From RFPW01 sp040401595 (GTDB lineage Bacteria > Pseudomonadota > Gammaproteobacteria > Burkholderiales > Burkholderiaceae_E): DNA of 64,000 bases. Under the pieces are notes generated by a model. It worked only from the letters and a program-made list of their open reading frames with translations. It was not told the origin of the DNA and did not search any database. Below are positions 43,589 through 51,979 of the stretch, in pieces. Position 1 is the first letter of the stretch, and the number at the start of each line of letters is the position of its first letter. Position numbers and translations under genes: made by a program. The stretch spans positions 28,757-92,756 of the forward strand of contig JBBAOE010000016.1 of assembly GCA_040401595.1 (NCBI GenBank), in the 5' to 3' direction.

Positions 43589-45337
43589 GTGGCGGGGGTC
43601 GCTGACAGGCAGATTCTTGTGAGAACATTTTCCGCTCCTTCCCGGACTTTCCCCAAAGCTGAGGTGGCTTCGCTGGCCCGCCTCGCTGCCGCATCGGGGG
43701 ATGTGGCCCTGCTCATCGATAAGGACGGCACGATTCGCGACCTTGCTGGCGATAGTTCGAATCTGCCGCTCGATCATTGGGCAGAGTGGATTGGGCGGTC
43801 GTGGATTGATGTCGTTTCCATCGAAAGTCGTCCGAAGGTGGCGGCGATGCAGCGCGATGCACTGGCGGGCACCACGACGCGCTGGCGTCACCTCAACCAC
43901 CCGGCGGCCAACAGCGATATTGACGTCCCTGTCATGTATCGGGTGGTTCCCCTCGGCGCCGACGGCGCCATGCTGGCCATCGGCCGTGACCTTCAGGAGA
44001 TGGCGGACCTGCAGCGACGGTTGCTAGACGCCCAGCAGGCGGTTGACCGAGAAGAGAAGCAGCGGCGCCAGGCCGAATCACGCCATCGACTGCTGTTTCA
44101 GTCATCCACAGACCCCTTGCTGGTGGTCGACTCTCTCTCGGGACGGGTCTTTGAATCCAACCCCGCTGCGGACATCTTATTGCCGGTGGTCACCCGTCGG
44201 CGTGGAGCAGGTTCCTGGGGCGAGGGCCTCGATCCCAAGGGCGCAGATGCCATGCGGGCTCTGCTGGCTGGGGTGAGAGCCAGTGGTCGACCTGCTCAGG
44301 TTCGGGTCCATAACCTGGCCGGAGCCGCGTTGCTGGTGACCGCGACGCCGTTCCGGGAGGATGGGTTTGCGCTGGCGATGGTCCGCATCGCACCCGTTGT
44401 TCAGACTGCCGAAGGTCAGCGTGTTGGGGGGGGCGTGAGGCCCGAACAGGCGCCATCGCTGTCGGCGGTCGCTGACCATTCGCCAGAGGCGATCGTTCGG
44501 ACCGACGTGCACGGCCAGATCGTTGCCGCCAATGCGGCCTTTATCAACCTGGTCCGGATCAGCACCGACCTGGCAATCCAGGGTCAATCACTCGACCGCT
44601 GGCTCGATGGTGCCGGCATTGATTTGCGGGTTCTGATGGCCAACGCGCGCCAGCATGGTGTGATGCGGCGCTTTTCGACGGTCTTGCGCGATGAGCTGGG
44701 CCATCAGGTTGACATTGAACTGGCTGCCGTTGACTTGCCAGACGAGGATCCGCCCGGATTTGGTTTCCTGATTCGAGAAGCCACGCGCTGGCATGCGGGC
44801 TCTGCCGAGGCGAATGCCGATCCGACTCCGGTCGCAGGGCGTTCAGTGGACCAGTTGACCGAGCTCGTCGGTCGCGTACCACTCAAAGAGCTCGTGCGCG
44901 AGGCAGCGGACGTGATCGAACGACTTGCGATCGAGGCCGCATTGAAACTGACCGACGACAACCGGGCTTTGGCATCCGATCTGTTGGGCCTCAGTCGGCA
45001 AAGCCTTTATATCAAACTGCACCGCTACGGTCTGGGTGATCTCGGCTCCGAAAGCGGCGGTGAAGACCGGAGTGCGGGGCGGACAAAAGGCTCGACCCTC
45101 GCAGGGGGTTCACCGGTGCGCAAGCCTGTCTCCGCTCGCACGACGCCCGGCAAAGCCTCTGGAGTGGGGGGCGCTGGCTCCCGTCGGGGCTCCAGTGCCT
45201 CTAAAAGACCCTTAGCCAAGGCTGCAGCCAAGTCCGCAGTGGGGGGGACGGGTCGAGAGGCTGCCAAGGCGGCTGCGGTCAGCAGTCGAGCGGCTGCCAA
45301 GTCGGTGACAAAACCGTCGACCAGGCGTCGCGGCTAG
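43589..45337 (+). CDS. ppsR: Photosynthesis repressor PpsR/CrtJ with basic C-terminal tail
   Basis: A 582-aa PAS-domain transcription factor controlling bch, crt and puf/puc genes. N-terminal PAS about 30-120; a coiled-coil Q-linker (LQRRLLDAQQAVDREEKQRR, near 135); PAS domains at about 160-270 and 300-410; and a Fis-type helix-turn-helix at 451-485 (NRALASDLLGLSRQSLYIKLHRYGL). Usual PpsR proteins end there at about 465 aa; this one adds 97 residues rich in Lys, Arg, Ala, Ser and Gly. No cysteine occurs anywhere in the protein, so the disulfide switch described for Rhodobacter cannot work. GTG 43589 starts three bases after aerR; GTG 43619 is an alternative. Confidence 0.93.
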   Translation: MAGVADRQILVRTFSAPSRTFPKAEVASLARLAAASGDVALLIDKDGTIRDLAGDSSNLPLDHWAEWIGRSWIDVVSIESRPKVAAMQRDALAGTTTRWRHLNHPAANSDIDVPVMYRVVPLGADGAMLAIGRDLQEMADLQRRLLDAQQAVDREEKQRRQAESRHRLLFQSSTDPLLVVDSLSGRVFESNPAADILLPVVTRRRGAGSWGEGLDPKGADAMRALLAGVRASGRPAQVRVHNLAGAALLVTATPFREDGFALAMVRIAPVVQTAEGQRVGGGVRPEQAPSLSAVADHSPEAIVRTDVHGQIVAANAAFINLVRISTDLAIQGQSLDRWLDGAGIDLRVLMANARQHGVMRRFSTVLRDELGHQVDIELAAVDLPDEDPPGFGFLIREATRWHAGSAEANADPTPVAGRSVDQLTELVGRVPLKELVREAADVIERLAIEAALKLTDDNRALASDLLGLSRQSLYIKLHRYGLGDLGSESGGEDRSAGRTKGSTLAGGSPVRKPVSARTTPGKASGVGGAGSRRGSSASKRPLAKAAAKSAVGGTGREAAKAAAVSSRAAAKSVTKPSTRRRG

Positions 45338-45443
45338 GGCATTCGTCCGTCCTGTTTCGGCCTTGTGGCGGACGACAGGTCAAGACGGTGCGCGCAGTTG
45401 TCGCGGCCGGAACCCATGCGATGCCGCTTTGAATGGCGGTGTG

Positions 45444-45486
45444 TGTCAATTTAATTTGACTATATAAATGTCAATACGGATTGACA
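45444..45486 (+). promoter_or_regulatory. Tandem PpsR/CrtJ boxes before the pucC-like/bchID operon
   Basis: Box 1 TGTCAATTTAATTTGACT (45444-45461, one mismatch) and box 2 TGTCAATACGGATTGACA (45469-45486, exact TGT-N12-ACA) are separated by 7 bases, the paired layout known for cooperative CrtJ/PpsR binding. They lie 60-100 bp before the ATG at 45547. The rest of the 45338-45546 spacer shows no gene. Confidence 0.8.
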
Positions 45487-45546
45487 GTCGATCTTCGGTC
45501 GGCTTAGAGTCCTTCGTATGGTCATTGGTCACCCACACCTCGTTTC

Positions 45547-46920
45547 ATGAATCAACCGCTCCTGGGCTGGCTCGGCATTGTTCGCCTTGGGCTGGTGCAG
45601 ACCGCTCTGGGATCGATCGTGGTCCTGACCACTTCGACCATCAATCGGGTCATGGTGGTTGAATTGGCGCTCCCCGCGATGCTGCCAGGTGCCCTCGTGG
45701 CCTTGCATTACGCGGTTCAGGTGCTGCGCCCGCGTCTCGGCCATGGCTCCGATGCCGGGGGGCGCCGCACGCCCTGGATCGTGGGTGGAATGGTGGTTCT
45801 GGCGCTGGGCGGTTTGACCGCTTCGATCGCAACCGCATGGATGTCGACCGAACCGCTGTTCGGGATTGTGCTGGCGATCCCGGCGTTCGTCGCAATCGGG
45901 ATCGGTGTCGGTTGCGCCGGGACCTCATTGCTGGTCTTGCTTGCGACCCGGGTCACGCCCCGACGTCGCCCCGCGGCTGCGACAATTGTCTGGGTCATGA
46001 TGATTGTGGGATTTATTTTGACATCGGCCATCGGTGGCCGGTTTCTCGATCCGTTCACGCCACTGCGCCTGGTCCAGGTGACTGCCTGTGTCGCTGCCCT
46101 CGCGCTGTTACTGAGTCTTGTCGCGGTCTATGGCATTGAAGGACCCCAATCGCAGAACGCTCTGGACCTTGCGCCGCGCCCAGAGCCTGTGTCAGCGACT
46201 GAATCCAAATCGACCAAACCCGCCTTTCGCGATGCTTTGCGGGAGGTTTGGGGCGAGCCGCAGGCGCGCCGGTTTACGATCTTCGTGTTCATTTCCATGC
46301 TGGCTTATAGCGCTCAGGATCTGATTCTGGAGCCATTCGCCGGTCTGGTCTTCGGGCTCACACCGGGCCAGTCAACCCAGCTCTCTGGCGTACAGAACTC
46401 GGGTGTTCTGGTTGGGATGGTGCTGGTCGCCTGTGTCGGTACCGGGGTTGGCGGGCCGCGTTTCGGGTCGCTACGGGGATGGACGATCACGGGATGTCTG
46501 CTGTCGGCTTGCGCATTGCTCGCGTTGGCGTTGGGCGGTTGGGTGGGTCCCGGCTGGCCGTTGAATCCCACGGTGTTCGCCCTGGGTTTCGCCAATGGCA
46601 TGTTTGCCGTCGCAGCGATCGGGTCGATGATGGGCCTCGCCAGCGATGGCGCGCCGGCACGTGAGGGCGTGCGAATGGGCCTTTGGGGGGCTGCGCAGGC
46701 GATCGCGTTCGGCGGCGGTGGATTTCTCGGGACGGTCGCTGTGGATTGCACCCGCTGGCTGATTGGGTCCCCAGTCACGGCGTACGGCATTGTGTTTGTT
46801 GCCGAGGCCGCCTTGTTTCTTCTCTCGGTCGGACTGGCGCCAGCGCAGGTGCCTCATCAGGCTGGGGAAGGTTTGGAGTCTGCACCAGGGTCCCGGTCAC
46901 CAGTCGTTTCTGCAACTTGA
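45547..46920 (+). CDS. PucC/Bch2-family light-harvesting assembly protein
   Basis: A 457-aa membrane protein with about 12 helices, homologous to LhaA at 35441. LTTSTINRVMVVELALPAMLPGALVALHY parallels the LhaA signature, followed by RPRLGHGSDAGGRRTPWIVGGM, DLILEPFAGLVFGLTPGQ and MGLWGAAQAIAFGGGGFLG. Members (PucC, LhaA, Bch2/ORF428) serve light-harvesting assembly or pigment delivery; which of these it is cannot be fixed by sequence reading. It leads the bchI-bchD-bchO operon, 18 bp before bchI. Confidence 0.88.
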   Translation: MNQPLLGWLGIVRLGLVQTALGSIVVLTTSTINRVMVVELALPAMLPGALVALHYAVQVLRPRLGHGSDAGGRRTPWIVGGMVVLALGGLTASIATAWMSTEPLFGIVLAIPAFVAIGIGVGCAGTSLLVLLATRVTPRRRPAAATIVWVMMIVGFILTSAIGGRFLDPFTPLRLVQVTACVAALALLLSLVAVYGIEGPQSQNALDLAPRPEPVSATESKSTKPAFRDALREVWGEPQARRFTIFVFISMLAYSAQDLILEPFAGLVFGLTPGQSTQLSGVQNSGVLVGMVLVACVGTGVGGPRFGSLRGWTITGCLLSACALLALALGGWVGPGWPLNPTVFALGFANGMFAVAAIGSMMGLASDGAPAREGVRMGLWGAAQAIAFGGGGFLGTVAVDCTRWLIGSPVTAYGIVFVAEAALFLLSVGLAPAQVPHQAGEGLESAPGSRSPVVSAT

Positions 46921-46938
46921 ATTTTTTGTCTGAATCCT

Positions 46939-47970
46939 ATGTCTCTGGTCTTTCCGTTTACTGCAATCGTTGGTCAGGATGAAATGAAACGCGCCCTCCT
47001 GCTGTGCGCGGTTGACCCGCGTATCGGCGGAGTGCTCGTGCTGGGCGATCGGGGAACGGGTAAGTCCACCGCGGTTCGTGCATTGGCTGCACTGCTGCCG
47101 CCCATGAAAGCGGTCATTGGGTGTCCGTACGGCTGTGATCCCAAGGCTTCGTCGCCTTGCGAACAGTGCCGGGTCCAGCGCAAGGCCTCTGGCGATGGGG
47201 TGCTGCTCAAGAGCGCTAAAGTTCCGGTACCCGTCGTCGATTTGCCACTGGGCGCGACCGAAGATCGCGTGGTTGGTGCGCTCGATCTTGAGCGCGCGCT
47301 CACCAAGGGCGAAAAAGCCTTCGAGCCGGGTTTGCTGGGCCGGGCCAATCGGGGTTTCCTGTACATCGACGAAGTCAACCTCCTCGAAGATCATCTGGTC
47401 GACGTTCTGCTCGATGTCGCTGCTTCCGGAGAGAACGTCGTTGAACGCGAAGGGATCAGCGTGCGCCACCCCGCCCGATTCGTTCTGATCGGCAGCGGTA
47501 ACCCCGAGGAGGGTGAATTGCGTCCGCAACTGCTGGATCGGTTCGGTCTGTCGGTCGAGGTGCGCACGCCCACCGAACTCAAGGCTCGGGTTGAGGTCGT
47601 GCGCCGACGGGATGCGTTTGAGCGGGATCCGTCCGGGTTCGTCGAACAATGGCGCAAAACCGATGCGAAGGTTCAGCGTCAGATCGATGCGGGTCGGGCC
47701 CGATTGGAATCCATCGTGGTACCGGACCAGGCGCTGGAACAGGGCGCCAAACTTTGCATTGCGCTGGGTACCGATGGCCTTCGGGGCGAACTCACCTTGT
47801 TGCGTACGGCGCGCGCACTGGCTGCATTCGAAGGGTCTGAATCGGTTCAGGATTCGCATCTGCAACGGATTGCCGTTTCGGCTTTGCGTCATCGCCTGCG
47901 GCGCAATCCGCTCGATGACTCCGGTTCGGATATTCGGGTCGAGCGCGCGATGGATGAGGTGTTTTCTTGA
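46939..47970 (+). CDS. bchI: Magnesium chelatase ATPase subunit I
   Basis: A 343-aa AAA+ ATPase that drives magnesium insertion into protoporphyrin IX. FPFTAIVGQDEMKRALLL, Walker A LGDRGTGKSTAVRAL, CPYGCDP, Walker B LYIDEVNLLEDHLVD, sensor GSGNPEEGELRPQLLDRFGL. The stop overlaps the bchD start (TTGA). The catalytic large subunit BchH is not in the window. Confidence 0.97.
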   Translation: MSLVFPFTAIVGQDEMKRALLLCAVDPRIGGVLVLGDRGTGKSTAVRALAALLPPMKAVIGCPYGCDPKASSPCEQCRVQRKASGDGVLLKSAKVPVPVVDLPLGATEDRVVGALDLERALTKGEKAFEPGLLGRANRGFLYIDEVNLLEDHLVDVLLDVAASGENVVEREGISVRHPARFVLIGSGNPEEGELRPQLLDRFGLSVEVRTPTELKARVEVVRRRDAFERDPSGFVEQWRKTDAKVQRQIDAGRARLESIVVPDQALEQGAKLCIALGTDGLRGELTLLRTARALAAFEGSESVQDSHLQRIAVSALRHRLRRNPLDDSGSDIRVERAMDEVFS

Positions 47971-49741
47971 CGGATCCACGTTGGCAGGATGCGCTCGCAG
48001 CGGCCGCCTTGTTGGCGGTCGATCCGGTCGGTCTGGGCGGTATGGTGGTTCGGGCGGCCCCGGGTCCGGTGCGCGACGCCTGGCTGGCCGCCCTGAATAG
48101 CCTACTCGTGGCGGGCACGCCGGTGCGTCGGATTCCAGCGCAGATCCCCGATGCACGCCTGCTGGGTGGACTGGATCTGACAGCAACGCTGTCTGCCGGG
48201 CGTCCCGTGGCGGAACGCGGTTTGTTGGCCGAGGCCGATGGCGGCATCGTGGTCGTGCCGATGGCAGAGCGCATGAGCGTTGGTACCGCTGGCCGTCTGG
48301 CCGCAGTGCTCGATTCTGGTGAGGTCCGCGTCGAGCGCGATGGGATTGCGAGCTGCTGGCCGGCACGGATTGCCGTGGTGGCGCTCGATGAAGGACTGGA
48401 ATCCGAAGACCGCCCGCCGATCGTTCTCATGGACCGGCTCGGCCTCTGGATTGACCTCGATGAGATCGCCCCAAGGGACTTGTCTCCGGGACCTTGGGAT
48501 GCGTCCGATGTGGTTCTTGCGAGGACCGCACTGCGCGCGTTGAAGGCTGCGGATTCTTCGGAATCGGCCGAGGCGATTGAAGCCCTGTGTGGTGTGGCGG
48601 ATGCGATCGGGATTGCGTCACCGCGCCCGGTGCTCGCCTCGATTCGGGCTGCTCGCGTTGCTGCGGCGCTCGAGGGCCGCACGCACCTGGCTCAGGACGA
48701 TATTGCCGTCGCCGCCCGCCTGCTGCTTGCGCCGCGGGCGACTCGCATGCCGCCGCCCGAGCAGTCCTCTGCCGATGTGCCCGATTCGCCGCCTGCGCCC
48801 GAGCAGGCTGCAACGCCGCCCCAGGATAGCGAAGCGTCTGAGTCGCCCGACGCTGAGTCGCACCCGCCGTCCGCTGCGCAATCCGATGCCAACGAAGAGC
48901 AAACAAGCGCGCCCCCGGATGTGGATGCAAGCGAAGAATCTCGGTTCGATCCGGATACGACCAACCCGGAGGCGTCCGACCCCGTCGATGAGGCCAGGCC
49001 ACTGGCCGAGGTGGTGCTCGAAGCGGTGCGGGCGGCTCTGCCTGCCGGTTTGCTCGCGCAGCTGGGTGATTCCAGAACGCCGCGCAGCGGGTCTGCTGCG
49101 CAGCAGCGATCCGGTCGGGTCGGCGCGGCGCGAACGGACCCACGTCGCGGTCGTCCGGATGGAACGCAGCGGGGCGATCCGCGTCGTGGTCCCCGGCTCG
49201 ATCTGGTCGCGACCCTGCGCGCTGCTGCGCCCTGGCAGCGCCTGCGCCGACGCGAAGGGAGCCGCACCCGGATCGAAGTCCGTACCGATGATTTCCGCGT
49301 CGTGCGCCGGGTCCAGCGTGCGACGACGACCACGATTTTTGTGGTCGATGCGTCGGGTTCCTCGGCCCTGAACCGGCTGGCCGAGGCCAAGGGCGCGGTT
49401 GAGATCCTGTTGGCTGAATGTTACGTGCGTCGTGACCGGGTCGCCCTGGTGGCCTTTCATGGCCAGGGTGCCGATCTGGTTCTGCCACCCACCCGTTCAC
49501 TTGTGCGCGCCCGTCGCTCGCTGGCCGGTCTGCCGGGTGGTGGCGGGACGCCCTTGGCAGCCGGCCTGGAGGTGGGCGCTGCCGTGGCTGACACGGTGCG
49601 TCGCCAGGGCGATTCGCCGCTCCTGGTCGTGCTGACGGATGGTCGGGCCAACGTTTCCCGGGATCGTCAGCCCGGGCGTCCACGTGCGGAAGCCGATGCA
49701 CTGCAAGCCGCCCGGCAGTGGCGGACTGAGGGCTACTCGGC
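47967..49741 (+). CDS. bchD: Magnesium chelatase subunit D, 3' end in gap
   Basis: 591 codons are visible. An AAA-like N-terminal half (AEADGGIVVVPMAERM, RVERDG), then a long acidic/Pro-rich linker (about residues 270-345), a basic segment (TDPRRGRPDGTQRGDPRRG), and the integrin-type VWA domain with the metal site VVDASGSSALNR and LPGGGGTPLAAGL, LVVLTDGRANV. TTG 47967 overlaps the bchI stop by four bases. The last codons before the N run are QWRTEGYS; the expected final 40-60 residues lie in the gap. Confidence 0.95.
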
Positions 49742-49841
49742 NNNNNNNNNNNNNNNNNNNNNNNNNNNNNNNNNNNNNNNNNNNNNNNNNNNNNNNNNNN
49801 NNNNNNNNNNNNNNNNNNNNNNNNNNNNNNNNNNNNNNNNN
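49742..49841. other. Assembly gap (100 N) between bchD and bchO
   Basis: Exactly 100 N. By chance the flanking frames of bchD and bchO are continuous across it, which can create a false fused protein. The missing sequence must include the bchD 3' end and the bchO start, so the true distance is probably larger than 100 bp. Confidence 0.99.
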
Positions 49842-50639
49842 CCGACCTTGCTTCTGCTGCATGGTACGGGTTCGGCATCGCATTCCTGGCGGGGGCTCCT
49901 CCCGCTCCTCATGCCGTACTTTGATGTCATCGCACCGGATTTGCCTGGGCACGGCTTTACCCAGGCGCCACTCGGCAGTCGCCTTGCAGCCCAGATGTCG
50001 CCGCACGGGATGGCGGCTGCGGTGAGTGCCCTTTTGCAAGCCATTGAGGCCAAACCGGTTCTGGCAGTGGGTAATTCGGCTGGAGTGGTCGTCCTGATCC
50101 GCATGGTCGCCGATCAGGGTTTCGCTCCTCAGGCGATCTTCGGTATCAATGCGGCCCTGCTGCCGTTCGACGGAATTCCAGGGGCCATTTTCCTGCCGCT
50201 CGCCAGACTGTTCGCGAGTACGTCGTTGACCGCTAGCCTGCTGGCATGGCGTGCATCCGATCGGGTTTCGGTGGAAGCGCTGATTCGAGGGACTGGATCG
50301 GTGCCTGACGATTGGGGTGTGACGCTCTATCAGCGCTTGCTTCGCCGTCCAGCGCATATCGCGTCCACGCTGGCCATGATGGCCAACTGGGCGCTCGACG
50401 ATATCGAGCGCGACCTGAAGGCGAGTCCCGTTCCGATTGTTCTTTTTGTTGGGTTGGAAGATCGTGCAGTGCCGCCGGCACAGGCCTACCGGGTACAGCG
50501 GATGGCGCCGCAGGTTCAGGTTGTTGAATGGGCAGGACTCGGTCATCTGGCGCAGGAGGAGCAGCCCGAGGTGGTTGCGCAGGCCATCCTGCATCAGGCG
50601 CGGAGGGTCGACGTACTGCCAGTCGATGCATTCATTTGA
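49842..50639 (+). CDS. bchO: Alpha/beta hydrolase BchO, 5' end in gap
   Basis: 265 codons of an alpha/beta hydrolase always found beside the Mg-chelatase genes bchI and bchD; its exact role is not settled. It opens with TLLLLHGTGSASHSWRGLLPLL, then DLPGHGFTQAP, nucleophile region VGNSAGVVVLIRM, GINAALLPFDG, and GLGHLAQEEQPEVVA with the catalytic histidine. The N-terminal 25-35 residues are lost in the gap. It ends 15 bases before crtB. Confidence 0.92.
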   Translation, partial: PTLLLLHGTGSASHSWRGLLPLLMPYFDVIAPDLPGHGFTQAPLGSRLAAQMSPHGMAAAVSALLQAIEAKPVLAVGNSAGVVVLIRMVADQGFAPQAIFGINAALLPFDGIPGAIFLPLARLFASTSLTASLLAWRASDRVSVEALIRGTGSVPDDWGVTLYQRLLRRPAHIASTLAMMANWALDDIERDLKASPVPIVLFVGLEDRAVPPAQAYRVQRMAPQVQVVEWAGLGHLAQEEQPEVVAQAILHQARRVDVLPVDAFI

Positions 50640-50654
50640 GGGTTGGGAATTAAA

Positions 50655-51788
50655 ATGAAACCATCATCGAGTTTTGGTTTGCCAGGGGACCTGGATGCTT
50701 GCCGGACCCTGTTACGGGGCGGATCACGGACCTTTTATGCAGCCTCGCTGCTGCTGCCGTCGCGGGTCCGGGATCCCGCGATCGCGCTCTATGCCTTTTG
50801 CCGGGTTGCCGATGATGCGGTCGATCTGGCCCAGGAGGATGGTCTGAGCACGGCGACCGCAGCGGCCCGTGCTCTGGCCCGCCTGCATACCCGGCTCGAG
50901 CGTGTCTATGCTGGTAACCCGTTGCCCCAACCCGCCGACCGCGCGTTTGCCGATGTGGTCAAACGCTTTGCCATTCCGATCACCTTGCCGCTCGCTTTGC
51001 TGGAAGGGTTCGAATGGGATACGAACGAGCGCCGGTACGAAACGATCGAGGACTTGCAGGCGTATGCGGTTCGGGTTGCCGGTACGGTGGGCGCCATGAT
51101 GGCGTTGTTAATGGAGGTCCGAACGCCCGAGGCGCTGGCACGTGCGTGCGATCTCGGGATTGGCATGCAGCTGACTAACATTGCACGGGATGTGGGCGAG
51201 GACGCCCGCGCCGGTCGATTGTATTTGCCTCTGGCATGGTTACAGGAGGAAGGCATTCATCCCGACACCTGGATGGCCAATCCTCAGTTCGATCCAAGGA
51301 TCGCCCGCGTCGTCGCCCGATTGCTGGCCGCAGCCGACGAGGCCTATCAGCGCGCGCGCGATGGCGTTTCAGCCCTGCCAGCTGATTGCCGCCCAGGGAT
51401 CGACGCGGCCGGGCGCCTCTACGCCGAAATCGGCCGTCAGGTGGAGCGTCAGCAACTGGACTCGGTGTCGACTCGCGCGGTTGTCTCGGGTGGGCGCAAG
51501 TTGCGCGTTGCACTGCCAGCGCTGACCGCGGTCGTTCGACGCGCTGAGGCCGGTCGGGCGCAACCAGCGATTCGGGCCGCCCAGTTTCTGATCAATGCCG
51601 TCATGCAGGAGCCCGTTGAGCCGAAGATCCGGGTTGATGAGCGGGCTGGCTTTCCGGTACCTGCGCCGGTCCGTGGCGTCTGGCGTTGGCTGAGTGCGGT
51701 CGATGAGCGCCTGGGTCGGATTCTGGAGATGCTCGAGCGACTCGAACGCGAAGAGCGCGCCGGTATGCGCGGCGTGAGCCGGATCTGA
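50655..51788 (+). CDS. crtB: Phytoene synthase
   Basis: A 377-aa enzyme that condenses two geranylgeranyl diphosphates into phytoene. FYAASLLLPSRVRDPAIALYAFCRVADDAVD holds the first Asp-rich motif, and MQLTNIARDVGEDARAGRLYLP the second. The C-terminal end is Arg/Glu-rich. ATG 50655 is preferred over an in-frame TTG at 50643. In many PGCs crtI precedes crtB directly; here bchO does and no desaturase gene is seen. Confidence 0.96.
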   Translation: MKPSSSFGLPGDLDACRTLLRGGSRTFYAASLLLPSRVRDPAIALYAFCRVADDAVDLAQEDGLSTATAAARALARLHTRLERVYAGNPLPQPADRAFADVVKRFAIPITLPLALLEGFEWDTNERRYETIEDLQAYAVRVAGTVGAMMALLMEVRTPEALARACDLGIGMQLTNIARDVGEDARAGRLYLPLAWLQEEGIHPDTWMANPQFDPRIARVVARLLAAADEAYQRARDGVSALPADCRPGIDAAGRLYAEIGRQVERQQLDSVSTRAVVSGGRKLRVALPALTAVVRRAEAGRAQPAIRAAQFLINAVMQEPVEPKIRVDERAGFPVPAPVRGVWRWLSAVDERLGRILEMLERLEREERAGMRGVSRI

Positions 51789-51803
51789 GGACCGTCCAAG
51801 GCC

Positions 51804-51974
51804 ATGAGCGATCGAACGATGGGGATCATCGAACTGGTGTTTTCGTTTGGTCTGGTGTTGGGATTGATTGCTCTGGACCTCTGGTTCATGAACCGTGAGG
51901 AGGCGAGGGATCGCAAGCGCAAGCAGGAAGCACAGGCGGACCTGGAACATCGGGATACGGATCGAAAGGGGTGA
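51804..51974 (+). CDS. Small single-helix membrane protein after crtB
   Basis: A 56-aa reading frame, ATG 51804 to TGA 51974, between crtB (15 bp) and the GGT-family gene. It begins MSDRTMGIIELVFSFG, forms one hydrophobic helix (residues about 8-28) and continues DLWFMNREEARDRKRKQ into a charged, Lys/Arg/Glu/Asp-rich cytosolic tail. Tight spacing, AAGG before the start and the plausible helix-plus-basic-stop pattern argue that it is real. I do not recognise a named family. Confidence 0.65.
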   Translation: MSDRTMGIIELVFSFGLVLGLIALDLWFMNREEARDRKRKQEAQADLEHRDTDRKG

Positions 51975-51979
51975 GCAGC

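Noticed and set aside
46897..48366. Long open frame of 489 codons on the minus strand over bchI/bchD
   Set aside because: It lies fully opposite two genes with clear catalytic motifs, has Arg/Pro/His-rich composition typical of antisense frames in high-GC DNA, and shows no domain.
47967..50639. Single 890-residue bchD-bchO fusion
   Set aside because: Continuity exists only through 100 placeholder N; the two halves are separate well-known families.
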